A stretch of DNA of 64,000 bases from QVMG01 sp032073245 (GTDB lineage Bacteria; Bacteroidota; Bacteroidia; Bacteroidales; Tannerellaceae). The position numbers and the translations under genes are program-made. Where the stretch lies: NCBI GenBank assembly GCA_032073245.1, contig DAMANX010000016.1, positions 1 to 64,000 on the forward strand. The letters are read 5' to 3'. Positions 35,235 through 43,892 of the stretch are shown piece after piece (position 1 is the stretch's first letter; every line of letters starts with the position of its first letter). Below the pieces are notes generated by a model. It searched no databases. It was not told the DNA's origin and was given only the letters and a program-made list of their open reading frames with translations.

Positions 35235-35600
35235 TTATTTATACAATTCATAAGCTGGAGTTGTTGCCCCCTCAAGCTCAAGATTTTGTTCTTCAACAAG
35301 TGATTCTATCTGCGATTGACGGCTATGGCCTGTCAAAGTAGATGATATCGATAATGCTTCAAAGCGGACATCGCGCAGTTGTTGTTGCAAGCGGTCGATA
35401 TCTTTCAACTTCTGCATACAAGTATAACGATTACCAATAAAGAAGAATGCAAGTATGACAATCAAGACAATCATACGAGTGTGTTTAACAATAAAGTCTT
35501 CTTTAAGAATACCTCCTCCCAAAATATACAGAATGGAAAGGCGCTTTTCTTTCTTTTTTGTTTTTTTCGGCTGTTGTTTTTTCTCTTCTTCCATAAACAT
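35235..35600 (-). CDS. FtsL-like division protein, 121 aa
   Basis: This is a small bitopic protein with a Lys-rich cytoplasmic N-terminus (1-40), one TM helix (about 43-59) and a periplasmic helical segment ('LKDIDRLQQQLRDVRFEALSISSTL') that could form a coiled coil. This is the FtsL layout, in the FtsL position between rsmH and ftsI. Primary sequence conservation in the family is poor, so the assignment rests on topology and context. It would link FtsQ and FtsI/FtsW in the divisome. Confidence 0.82.
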   Translation of the reverse strand: MFMEEEKKQQPKKTKKKEKRLSILYILGGGILKEDFIVKHTRMIVLIVILAFFFIGNRYTCMQKLKDIDRLQQQLRDVRFEALSISSTLTGHSRQSQIESLVEEQNLELEGATTPAYELYK

Positions 35601-35641
35601 ATCATTATCTACCGGGAAAACCGGCTATTATATACGTCCGC

Positions 35642-36598
35642 CTATATTCTTTCTCTCTGTAATCCACGACTATCCATCTCATTCATATTTATCAATTCAG
35701 CAATTCGCATCTTAGCACTTCGCGAACGTGGATTTCGTTGTATTTCTTCCTCTGTCGGAACAATTACTTTATTGTTGATCAAGCAAAAAGGACTCCGCAC
35801 ATTCCCAAAAAAGTCCTGCTCACTTTTCCCTTCAAAATTTCCTGTTTTCAAAAAATTTTTCACCAAACGATCCTCCAGGGAATGATAGGTAATTACAACC
35901 AAGCGCCCTCCAGGCTTCAAAACACGTAAAGTTTGTTGCAGCAACTCTTTCAAAGCACACATTTCATCATTCACCTCTATTCGTAAAGCCTGGAACACCT
36001 GAGCTAGAAATTTCTTTTCTTTATCCTTACCGGTAAAAGGCTTCAAGACTTCCAATAAGTCTTCTATTGTTTCAATCTTATTTATTTCACGCGCCTTAAC
36101 AAGAAGAGCCGCCAGCTTGCGTGCCATTTTCAATTCGCCATAGAAATAAAACAAATCTGCTAATTGCGCTTCTGTATATCGATTGATTATGTCCGCAGCC
36201 ATACGCCCTGAACGGCTATTCATGCGCATATCCAAAACCCCTTCAAACCGAAAAGAAAAGCCACGGTCTTTATCATCAAAATGATGCGAAGATACGCCCA
36301 AGTCCGCAAGCAGGCCATCCACTTTACCTACCTTATCATGATAACGCATAAAATTATAGAGATACCGAAAATTACTTCGAACAAATACAAAACGGAAATC
36401 CTCAGGGATATTCTGTTCAGCATCGGCATCCTGATCAAAACCATATAAACACCCTTTATCCCCCAATCTTTTCAGTATCTCACGGGAATGTCCACCACCG
36501 CCAAAAGTCACATCCACATATACACCGGAAGACTGGATAAATAGACCCTGCAGACTCTCTTCCAACAACACTGGCACATGATAATTAACCGTCTCCAC
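35642..36598 (-). CDS. rsmH: 16S rRNA (cytosine1402-N4)-methyltransferase RsmH (MraW), 318 aa
   Basis: RsmH methylates N4 of C1402 in 16S rRNA. The SAM-binding motif is 'VDVTFGGGGHSREIL' near residue 30, with 'LLADLGVSSHHFDD' around 95-110 and 'VVITYHSLEDRLVKNF' in the C-terminal part. It is the first gene of the dcw run here. RsmI, which modifies the ribose of the same nucleotide, is encoded at 44547. mraZ, usually just upstream, is absent. Confidence 0.97.
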   Translation of the reverse strand: METVNYHVPVLLEESLQGLFIQSSGVYVDVTFGGGGHSREILKRLGDKGCLYGFDQDADAEQNIPEDFRFVFVRSNFRYLYNFMRYHDKVGKVDGLLADLGVSSHHFDDKDRGFSFRFEGVLDMRMNSRSGRMAADIINRYTEAQLADLFYFYGELKMARKLAALLVKAREINKIETIEDLLEVLKPFTGKDKEKKFLAQVFQALRIEVNDEMCALKELLQQTLRVLKPGGRLVVITYHSLEDRLVKNFLKTGNFEGKSEQDFFGNVRSPFCLINNKVIVPTEEEIQRNPRSRSAKMRIAELINMNEMDSRGLQRERI

Positions 36599-36988
36599 TT
36601 TTTAGCTGCTCTAATGTTAAACCATTCCTTAAAATAACACTACGTAGTTGCTTGATATGCATATACATTACGTTATCGCTTGTAAAGATATAAATTTCTT
36701 ATAATACTCTCCAAATAATACACAGGAAAAGTATAAAAAAAGTTTTCAACAGGGAATTAAGAAAACCAGATGCCTTCTGTTTACTATAAAATCCAGTATA
36801 CATTTTACTGTCGATAGCCATCGACAGTATTGATGATAATTATGGGCAGTAATGTCTATAGCTATCAACACTAGAATACATCATATATTGAAGTCATAAC
36901 CATGATGAAAAGGCAAAAAATGGAGCAAAAAAGACTTGTTTGGATTATATATGTTATATTTGTAGTTCTATAAGAAGCTTACATTAGA
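36599..36988. promoter_or_regulatory. Divergent control region with two copies of an 18-bp dyad
   Basis: This 390-bp gap separates the dcw run and the lipid run. A perfect dyad TACTGTCGAT-AGCC-ATCGACAGTA spans 36806-36829, and a degenerate copy TGTCTATAGCTATCAACA lies at 36853-36870. Their 18-bp cores are 44 bp apart, start to start, about four helical turns. They look like a pair of operator sites. No known family motif was recognised, and there is no ORF for MraZ. Confidence 0.5.
36955..36962 (+). promoter_or_regulatory. -7 box (TATATTTG) of the lipid operon
   Basis: TATATTTG matches TAnnTTTG and ends 26 nt before the ATG at 36989. TTG/TTTG motifs occur upstream at 36936-36942, but the spacing is shorter than consensus. 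Confidence 0.5.
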
Positions 36989-37819
36989 ATGCGGCAACAA
37001 GAAACAAAAAAATATATAGACATAGACCAGGTACTGAAGACAAAAGCTGCTTCTTCAGCCAGAAAAATCCCTCGATTCGTTGTCAATTATTTGAAACGAA
37101 TCCTGCATCAGGATGAACTCAATCACATATTAACCATCTATGAAGACAAAGATGGGGTAGATTTCATGAGCGAACTGATAAATTATTTCGACCTTAATCT
37201 TGAATTGATAGGAGAAGAGAATATCCCTAAAGAAGGACGTTATATTTTCGCCTCCAATCATCCACTAGGAGGTTTAGATGGAATATGTTTATCTGCGATT
37301 TTAGGGAATATCTACAACGGAAAGATTAAATATCCGGTTAATGACCTCTTATTTTTCATACCCAATCTCCGTTCCATTTTTATACCCATAAATAAACACG
37401 GGAAACAATCTAAAGAAGCGGCCACCCTTACAGATGAGGCGTATGCATCCGACAATCAAATAATAACTTTTCCGGCTGGACTTTGCTCCCGAAAGATAAA
37501 AGGTAAAATTGTAGACCTGGAATGGAAAAAATCTTTTATTCAAAAAGCAGTAGAATACAAACGGGATATTGTTCCGATCTATTTTGAAGGAAAAAATTCA
37601 AACTTCTTCTATAATCTTGCAAATCTACGTGTCAAACTGGGGGTTAAAACCAACATCGAAATGCTGTATCTTTCAGATGAAGTATTCAAGAGTAAGCATT
37701 CCAGATATAAAATCTATTTTGGCAAACCTATACCTTGGCAGACATTTGATAACAGCAAGAAACCTACAGAATGGGCAGCATGGATGAAAGAGATTGTTTA
37801 CAGTCTAAAAAACAAATAA
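36989..37819 (+). CDS. glsA: PlsC-like O-acyltransferase, probable glycine lipid synthase GlsA, 276 aa
   Basis: This is a membrane-associated acyltransferase of the lysophosphatidate (PlsC) superfamily. The catalytic H-x4-D motif is in 'SNHPLGGLD' (about 89-97), with the substrate-binding segment 'ITFPAGLCSRKIKG' later. It is followed by a GNAT-like N-acyltransferase. In Bacteroides the pair glsA/glsB makes acyloxyacyl-glycine lipids, GlsA adding the second, ester-linked fatty acid. The assignment rests on family plus gene pairing. Probably the first gene of a glsA-glsB-cls unit. Confidence 0.78.
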   Translation: MRQQETKKYIDIDQVLKTKAASSARKIPRFVVNYLKRILHQDELNHILTIYEDKDGVDFMSELINYFDLNLELIGEENIPKEGRYIFASNHPLGGLDGICLSAILGNIYNGKIKYPVNDLLFFIPNLRSIFIPINKHGKQSKEAATLTDEAYASDNQIITFPAGLCSRKIKGKIVDLEWKKSFIQKAVEYKRDIVPIYFEGKNSNFFYNLANLRVKLGVKTNIEMLYLSDEVFKSKHSRYKIYFGKPIPWQTFDNSKKPTEWAAWMKEIVYSLKNK

Positions 37820-37843
37820 AAACACACACGATACTGAACTATA

Positions 37844-38812
37844 ATGATGCAAGAAATTATTAAACCTATAGACCGGAATGTCTTAAAGTCGGAGCTCACC
37901 AAAGACAAAATGCTTCGCTCGACAAATAAATCTCAAAATGAGATTTACATCATCACGGCACATGACTCGCCAAATGTGATGCAGGAAATAGGCCGCCTAC
38001 GAGAAATAGCTTTTCGTGAATATGGCGGGGGAACAGGATTCCCTGTTGATATAGACGAATTCGACACAATGGAAGACGCTTATCGCCAACTCATTGTATG
38101 GAGTCCTGAAGATGAGGAAATCCTAGGAGGCTATCGTTTTCTTTGCGGGAGTGATGTTCGTTTTGATGAGAAAGGAAAACCGCTACTGGCTACTGCACAC
38201 CTTTTCAATTTTTCCGATAAATTCATCCGTGAATTTTTGCCCTATACAGTCGAGTTAGGGCGTTCATTCGTCACTTTAGAGTATCAGGCAACACGAGAAG
38301 GAGCCAAAAAAGGTCTTTTCATACTGGACAATCTCTGGGATGGACTTGGCGCTCTCTCTGTTGTAGACCCTACTCTGAAATATTATTTTGGGAAAGTGAC
38401 CATGTACAACACTTATCTTACAGAGGCCAGAAACATGATCCTTTATTTTCTTGGCTTACATTTCCCTGATCCTGATAAACTTATCACACCGGTATATCCG
38501 CTACAAACAGACACCGACCTGGAGAAAATGAAAGAATTATTTCATTCAGACAACTTTCGTGATAATTATAAGGTTTTAAATCAAGAAGTGCGAAAAATGG
38601 ATATTAATGTGCCTCCTTTAGTAAATGCCTATATGAGTCTTTCACCTAAAATGCGCGTGTTTGGCACAGCCGTCAATCATGAATTTGGAGAAGTTGAAGA
38701 AACAGGTATTTTGATTGCTATCGATGAGATCCTTGAGGACAAAAAAAAGAGACATATAGAAACCTATCTGGCTGATGAATTCCAGACAGCAGAATTAATT
38801 CGTAAAAAATAA
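37844..38812 (+). CDS. glsB: N-acyltransferase, probable glycine lipid synthase GlsB, 322 aa
   Basis: This belongs to the OlsB/hemolysin-like branch of the GNAT fold. Recognisable segments are 'REIAFREYGGGTGFPVDIDEFD' (near residues 50-72), 'ILGGYRFLCGSDV', 'VELGRSFV' and 'KGLFILDNLWDGLGALS'. In Bacteroides the GlsB enzyme N-acylates glycine with a 3-hydroxy fatty acid, the first step of glycine-lipid synthesis. It is 24 nt after the partner O-acyltransferase. Two ATGs in tandem start the gene; the second is equally possible. Confidence 0.78.
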   Translation: MMQEIIKPIDRNVLKSELTKDKMLRSTNKSQNEIYIITAHDSPNVMQEIGRLREIAFREYGGGTGFPVDIDEFDTMEDAYRQLIVWSPEDEEILGGYRFLCGSDVRFDEKGKPLLATAHLFNFSDKFIREFLPYTVELGRSFVTLEYQATREGAKKGLFILDNLWDGLGALSVVDPTLKYYFGKVTMYNTYLTEARNMILYFLGLHFPDPDKLITPVYPLQTDTDLEKMKELFHSDNFRDNYKVLNQEVRKMDINVPPLVNAYMSLSPKMRVFGTAVNHEFGEVEETGILIAIDEILEDKKKRHIETYLADEFQTAELIRKK

Positions 38813-38860
38813 GAAAATACAGAACAAAACGACACCAGGCGTTATCCGTGTTCAAGAAAT

Positions 38861-40300
38861 ATGTTAACTGCCATACAAATACATACAGTTGTTGGTACAA
38901 TAGTCTTTCTGCTGTACTGTATTACCGTACTTGGATTAGTATTGGTAGTTATTACAGAAAACAGGAATCCGTTAAAAACGATCTCATGGGTAATAGTTCT
39001 TTTATTAGCCCCGGGTGTCGGACTTATTTTTTATTTTTTCTTTGGGCAAGACAACCGAAAGCAAAAGGTTATATCCAGGCGTACTTATAAACGCATCATG
39101 AAAGGGCCTCAACGCAGTAAGCTACCGCAAGATATTGATTGTAGCGTCCCCAAAGCCTATCAACCATTAGCTAATCTTCTATATCAAAACAACCAATCTA
39201 CACTATTATATGGTACTGATATTAAGATATACACGCAAGGAAACGAAAAATTTGAAGACCTGTTATATGAAATAAAACAGGCAAAACATCATATTCATTT
39301 ACAGTATTATATATTCTGCGATGATGAGATCGGCAAACAAATAAAAGATGCCTTAATAGAGAAAGCACGGCAAGGAGTACATGTTCGTATAATGTATGAT
39401 GATGTTGGAAGCTGGGCTGTAAAAGAACATTTTTTCAAAGAGATGAAAGAAGCCGGAATTGAAGTCTATGCATTCTTAAAAGTAGTCCTTCCGATCTTCA
39501 CCAGTAAAGTGAATTATCGCAATCACAGGAAAATAGTAGTTATTGATGGACAGGTCGGCTTTATGGGAGGAATGAATATTGCCGATCGATATTGTAAAGG
39601 CACTTCCTGGGGCACATGGAGGGATTCTCATTTTCGTTTCGAAGGGAAAGGTGTACATGGTTTGCAATCTGTCTTTTTAATTGATTGGTATGTCGTAAGT
39701 AAACAATTACTGAAAGATAAAGAATATTACCCTCCGGTTAAAATATTCAACGATAACATACTACAAGTCGCCACTTCAGGCCCGGTTGGCCAATGGCGCA
39801 CTCTGCTTCAGGCTACTATTTTTCTGATTGCTAATGCAAAGAAATATGTATACATACAAACGCCTTATTTTCTTCCTACGGAAGGATTGAACCAGGCATT
39901 ACAAATAGTTGCCCTAGGAGGAATAGATGTACGATTAATGCTTCCCAAGCGCTCTGATACACGAACAACAAACATGGCAACCCACTCATATATGGATGAA
40001 ATGGTCAAAGCAGGGGTAAAAGTTTATTTTTACGAACCAGGTTTCTTGCACGCTAAATTAATCGTTGTCGATGATGCTGTTACTGCTATAGGTTCAGCCA
40101 ATATGGACTTTCGCAGTTTTGAACATAACTTTGAGGTAAATGCGTACGTTTACCAAGAAGAATTTGCAGTTAAAATGAGAAAGATATTCCACCATGACAT
40201 GCAGCATTGCGAACGGATAATTCCATCTCGTTGGCTAAAGCGGCCAGCTGGCCAACGGCTTGCCGAATCATTTATGCGTCTTTTCTCTCCCCTTCTCTGA
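38861..40300 (+). CDS. cls: Cardiolipin synthase, 479 aa
   Basis: Cardiolipin synthase condenses two phosphatidylglycerols to cardiolipin at the membrane. Two N-terminal TM helices (about 8-30 and 37-60) precede two phospholipase D domains with HKD motifs 'HRKIVVIDG' (about 220) and 'HAKLIVVDD' (about 397). It is 48 nt after glsB and may be co-transcribed with the glycine-lipid genes. Its 3' end overlaps convergent rsmD by 29 nt. Confidence 0.94.
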   Translation: MLTAIQIHTVVGTIVFLLYCITVLGLVLVVITENRNPLKTISWVIVLLLAPGVGLIFYFFFGQDNRKQKVISRRTYKRIMKGPQRSKLPQDIDCSVPKAYQPLANLLYQNNQSTLLYGTDIKIYTQGNEKFEDLLYEIKQAKHHIHLQYYIFCDDEIGKQIKDALIEKARQGVHVRIMYDDVGSWAVKEHFFKEMKEAGIEVYAFLKVVLPIFTSKVNYRNHRKIVVIDGQVGFMGGMNIADRYCKGTSWGTWRDSHFRFEGKGVHGLQSVFLIDWYVVSKQLLKDKEYYPPVKIFNDNILQVATSGPVGQWRTLLQATIFLIANAKKYVYIQTPYFLPTEGLNQALQIVALGGIDVRLMLPKRSDTRTTNMATHSYMDEMVKAGVKVYFYEPGFLHAKLIVVDDAVTAIGSANMDFRSFEHNFEVNAYVYQEEFAVKMRKIFHHDMQHCERIIPSRWLKRPAGQRLAESFMRLFSPLL

Positions 40301-40829
40301 TAAAGATACTAAAGTTGACCGACCCATAGACACGACGCTGACTAAAATAAGGCAAATGAGAGAAATCATTTTCTTTCGGATGTTCCATTACAAATATTCC
40401 GTCTTCACGTAAAATCTCACGCTCAATCACCAATACAGAAACCTCCGCAAGCTCCTTTAGCCCATAAGGAGGATCGGCAAAAATAAAATCAAAACTTTCT
40501 TTTCCTGCACTTTGTAAAAAACGAAATGCATCTCCTTGGATAAGTTCGATATCAGTATTTTTTAGCTCTTTCGTCACTTTATTAATGAAAGAAGCATGCG
40601 CATTATTCTTTTCCACTGCTGTCACCCGGCGGCATCCTCGCGATAACAATTCAAACGATATACTTCCTGTTCCTGCAAAAAGATCAAGAGCATCCAAGCC
40701 TTCAAAATCAATGAGGTTTACAAGTACATTAAATAAATTTTCCTTGGCAAAATCAGTCGTAGGACGAGCACTGAAATTCGATGGGACACTAAATCTACGG
40801 CGTCCGTATTTACCACTTATTATTCGCAT
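40272..40829 (-). CDS. rsmD: 16S rRNA (guanine966-N2)-methyltransferase RsmD, 185 aa
   Basis: RsmD methylates N2 of G966 in 16S rRNA. The start 'MRIISGKYGRRRF' and 'RPTTDFAKENLFNVL' are typical. The SAM site is 'LDLFAGTGSISFELLSRG' and the catalytic 'FDFIFADPPYGL' is the D-P-P-Y motif of N2-methyltransferases. Its start overlaps the stop of the DUF3822 gene by 10 nt; its 3' end overlaps cls on the other strand. Confidence 0.93.
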   Translation of the reverse strand: MRIISGKYGRRRFSVPSNFSARPTTDFAKENLFNVLVNLIDFEGLDALDLFAGTGSISFELLSRGCRRVTAVEKNNAHASFINKVTKELKNTDIELIQGDAFRFLQSAGKESFDFIFADPPYGLKELAEVSVLVIEREILREDGIFVMEHPKENDFSHLPYFSQRRVYGSVNFSIFIREGERKDA

Positions 40830-41644
40830 ACGGCTAATGCTATTATATCTATCGGCGTATGTGCCATTTCACTTCCTAATAGATAAGCTTCCGAAGGTAT
40901 TTCAACCGGACTAATATATTGCAGATAAAGAGAAAGTAACTCAGTAAGCTGATTACGCATCGTTCTTTCTCCAAAAATATGCAATTGATCCTTTTGTTGG
41001 TCTAATCCGGTTTGTCGCCATACATATAATATAATGTATATAATATCTTCCAACCGTTCCACTGCAAAAGAGTTCACAAAAACCAGTTTATCCCGGTCAA
41101 AAAGAACAATATCAATCAGTCGTGAATGCAATACAACAAACATTCGGTGTAATAAGCCAATCGAATTCTGCTGTTTCCAAAAACAAATTTGAGGAACTAT
41201 ATGATGAATGAACCGCGGATTAATAAAAGAACGCGCACAGAATTCATAGACTTCATTCTCGACCCCATAAACAACAACCGCCTGTTCCTCTTTCAACATA
41301 TTAGTAAGGCAACAGCTTTCAGCCTGCATAAAGTTAAACCGCAAAAAATCTTCCTTCTTACTCTCATTAAAAATAGCCTGAGGCACTAAAGTATATTGAG
41401 AAGATTCAAACAGAATATTGACCTCCTTATACATCCATGCAAAAAAGTCATGCGAATAAAAAAGCTCTTTAAGCGATTCTATATATGGAGTATTACGATT
41501 AAAATTCACATTACAATAGAAAAAACTACCCGGCAAAGAAGGTATAAAACCGGAAAAAGAAAGTCCACCCGACCGAAGTCGGATGGACACTTTATATTTT
41601 TCCGAATTTTCTATATGCAACGTATCTGGGATACGAATAGTCAT
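40820..41644 (-). CDS. DUF3822 family protein, 274 aa
   Basis: This conserved Bacteroidetes protein has unknown function. No signal peptide or TM helix is seen. It reads like an actin/ASKHA-type duplicated fold ('LVPQAIFNESKKEDFLRFNF', then 'VLHSRLIDIVLFDRDKLVFVNSF'), as the family is described, but nucleotide motifs are not clear. It is regularly adjacent to rsmD in Bacteroidetes, as here with a 10-nt overlap, so a shared transcript is likely. Confidence 0.82.
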   Translation of the reverse strand: MTIRIPDTLHIENSEKYKVSIRLRSGGLSFSGFIPSLPGSFFYCNVNFNRNTPYIESLKELFYSHDFFAWMYKEVNILFESSQYTLVPQAIFNESKKEDFLRFNFMQAESCCLTNMLKEEQAVVVYGVENEVYEFCARSFINPRFIHHIVPQICFWKQQNSIGLLHRMFVVLHSRLIDIVLFDRDKLVFVNSFAVERLEDIIYIILYVWRQTGLDQQKDQLHIFGERTMRNQLTELLSLYLQYISPVEIPSEAYLLGSEMAHTPIDIIALAVCE

Positions 41645-41650
41645 AAGGAA

Positions 41651-42292
41651 TTAAAGATTTTCCCAGTTACCTGCGCTATTGTTTACTTCTTCCAAAGATC
41701 CTACGCGTAAGCCTGGATATTTTCCTTGTTTTTCGGCCTTATCGATCAGGTTATAACGTAATTGGGGATCCATTCCACGAAGATAGTCTTCAAACTTCAC
41801 ACCACTTTCAAATACTTTAATTTCATATCCTTGTGAAGATATAATTGTTGCAGTATCCATAGAGAATTCCAATTTATCCCCAAGTACAGCCGGAACATAA
41901 CGCATTCCATTCACATCATAACCTTTACCAAGCAATGTATCTTTAGCTACAATCCACACAGTATCACGAACAATAAGTCCTTGTTTAACAGCTTCCTGCT
42001 CAGTCATACCTTTTTCTAACTGTTCGTCTGTCAAAACACCTTCTTTCAATATAAAAGGAATTTTTTCCTCATTCAGGAACTTCTCCAATTCATTAAATGA
42101 ACCGGCATGCACTTTATGGATATTCTTGTATTCAATCTGAACTCTCCGAATATCTATTAAACGAGCAATAATTTCCTTTTCACGAGCGTCTTTTTCCTTA
42201 TTAAAGTTAATTGGGCCTGTGATGCTCTTGACACACATGTAAACTAGCAGAAAAACTGCCACCAGTAGTAAGATCTTTAATGTAACTTTCAT
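41651..42292 (-). CDS. Conserved hypothetical membrane-anchored protein, 213 aa
   Basis: One N-terminal TM helix (about 4-22) is followed by an amphipathic helix and a soluble, presumably periplasmic, domain. The layout (TM helix, then 'RLIDIRRVQIEYKNIHKVHAGSFNELEKFL') loosely resembles pseudopilin-like proteins, but no prepilin cleavage site is visible. I recognise no characterised family. It is first in a run with the DUF3822 gene and rsmD (6-nt gap), with a promoter box upstream. Confidence 0.75.
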   Translation of the reverse strand: MKVTLKILLLVAVFLLVYMCVKSITGPINFNKEKDAREKEIIARLIDIRRVQIEYKNIHKVHAGSFNELEKFLNEEKIPFILKEGVLTDEQLEKGMTEQEAVKQGLIVRDTVWIVAKDTLLGKGYDVNGMRYVPAVLGDKLEFSMDTATIISSQGYEIKVFESGVKFEDYLRGMDPQLRYNLIDKAEKQGKYPGLRVGSLEEVNNSAGNWENL

Positions 42293-42326
42293 GGTTTGTA
42301 TCGTTTTTTGAATTTATTTCGTTCGG

Positions 42327-42334
42327 CAAATATA
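42327..42334 (-). promoter_or_regulatory. -7 box (TATATTTG) of the 41651-42292 gene
   Basis: On the minus strand TATATTTG matches TAnnTTTG, 35 nt upstream of the ATG. The -33 region is weak. Confidence 0.45.
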
Positions 42335-42384
42335 AAAAGAATATTTAATACGTTACCTTTATCGCGAAAATTATTGCGATCAAA

Positions 42385-43800
42385 ATGATAAATAGTTATT
42401 TAGGGAGTCAAATCACACATAATTTCCCCTATCAAGCAACCCCCGATCAAGCTCATGCGATACAAATTATATCTGACTTTCTCTTTTCGGACAATACTGA
42501 TTCGCTTTTAATGTTGAAAGGCTATGCCGGAACGGGTAAAACCTCTTTAGTTGGCTCGCTTGTAAAAACACTTACAGAGCTCAAACAAAAAACGGTACTA
42601 CTAGCTCCTACCGGAAGAGCCGCTAAAGTCTTTTCAGGATACGCAGGCCATCAAGCTTTTACAATACACAAAAAAATTTATCGCCAGAAAGCCTTTTCAA
42701 ATGAAATGACTGGTTTTCAAGCAGCAGACAATCTCCACAAAGACACTTTATTCATTGTGGACGAAGCTTCTATGATTTCTAATGGTGGCTTGGATTCTTC
42801 AGTATTCGGAAGTGGACGTTTACTGGATGATCTTATCCATTATGTTTACGGTGGAGAGAACTGCAGGCTTATTCTGATGGGAGATGTTGCCCAGTTGCCC
42901 CCTGTGATGCAAACAGAAAGCCCTGCTTTAAACGCGGAAATATTACGTGGTTATGGACTTACCATTCAGGAGGTTACTCTCACTCAAATTGTCCGTCAGA
43001 CTGAAAATTCAGGAATACTTTTCAATGCTACACGTTTACGTAAAGCATTAGCTGATCAAACTGTTGAAATATTCCCTAAGCTTTCCCTCACAAAATTCAA
43101 CGATATCAGAAAGATTGGGGGTGACGAGTTAATAGAAGAAATATCATCTGCCTATCATAGAGATGGTATTGAAGAGACGATGATAATTACACGAAGTAAT
43201 AAACGAGCAACAATTTATAACAATGGTGTACGCAATCGAATACTTTATAGGGAAGAAGAGCTTTCATCGGGTGATAATTTGTTGGTAGTAAAAAACAATT
43301 ATCATTGGACAGAATCGGTTAAAGAAATGGATTTTATTGCAAATGGAGATATTTTTGAAGTTAAACGCGTCCGCCGTACAACAGATATATATGGTTTTCG
43401 ATTTGCAGATGTCACGGCCTATTTCCCGGATTATAATCTGGAAATAGATATTAAAATCCTTCTTGATACACTTCAATCTGAAACTCCGGCTTTGTCCAAA
43501 GAGCTAAATGATAAACTCTTCTATACTATTCTTGAAGATTATGAAGATATCCCAACAAAAGCAGGAAAAATGAAGAAAATGAAAATCGATCCTTACTATA
43601 ATGTTGTGCAGGTAAAATATGCATACGCTGTGACTTGCCATAAAGCACAGGGAGGACAATGGATGAATGTTTTCCTGGATATCGGATATATAACGGAAGA
43701 GATACTGGGAGAAGATTTCTACCGGTGGCTTTATACTGCTTTTACCCGTGCTACACACCGACTATACCTGGTAAACTTACCTAAGGAATTCGAAGAATAA
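42385..43800 (+). CDS. RecD-like ATP-dependent DNA helicase, 471 aa
   Basis: This is a superfamily 1 helicase. Walker A is 'GYAGTGKTSL' (46-55), Walker B 'LFIVDEASM' (122-130), followed by 'ILMGDVAQLPPV' (motif III). The C-terminal part has 'YAVTCHKAQGGQW' (motif V) and 'WLYTAFTRATHRLYLVNL' (motif VI). It is shorter than RecD2 and lacks its N-terminal HhH region, as is usual for the Bacteroidetes 'AAA family/UvrD-like' variant. It likely acts in DNA repair or replication; the partner is unknown. Confidence 0.9.
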   Translation: MINSYLGSQITHNFPYQATPDQAHAIQIISDFLFSDNTDSLLMLKGYAGTGKTSLVGSLVKTLTELKQKTVLLAPTGRAAKVFSGYAGHQAFTIHKKIYRQKAFSNEMTGFQAADNLHKDTLFIVDEASMISNGGLDSSVFGSGRLLDDLIHYVYGGENCRLILMGDVAQLPPVMQTESPALNAEILRGYGLTIQEVTLTQIVRQTENSGILFNATRLRKALADQTVEIFPKLSLTKFNDIRKIGGDELIEEISSAYHRDGIEETMIITRSNKRATIYNNGVRNRILYREEELSSGDNLLVVKNNYHWTESVKEMDFIANGDIFEVKRVRRTTDIYGFRFADVTAYFPDYNLEIDIKILLDTLQSETPALSKELNDKLFYTILEDYEDIPTKAGKMKKMKIDPYYNVVQVKYAYAVTCHKAQGGQWMNVFLDIGYITEEILGEDFYRWLYTAFTRATHRLYLVNLPKEFEE

Positions 43801-43843
43801 GCAATATTTAACTGCTAAGCAGCGTTTAATTATAAGAAATAGC

Positions 43844-43851
43844 TACTTTTG
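43844..43851 (+). promoter_or_regulatory. -7 box (TACTTTTG) before the 43893 gene
   Basis: TACTTTTG matches TAnnTTTG and ends 41 nt before the ATG. It suggests that the 43893 gene and rsmI are transcribed from here rather than only from the helicase gene. Confidence 0.5.
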
Positions 43852-43892
43852 TCGTGATGGCAAGAGACAAAACTATGAGTGAGGTCATTTAA

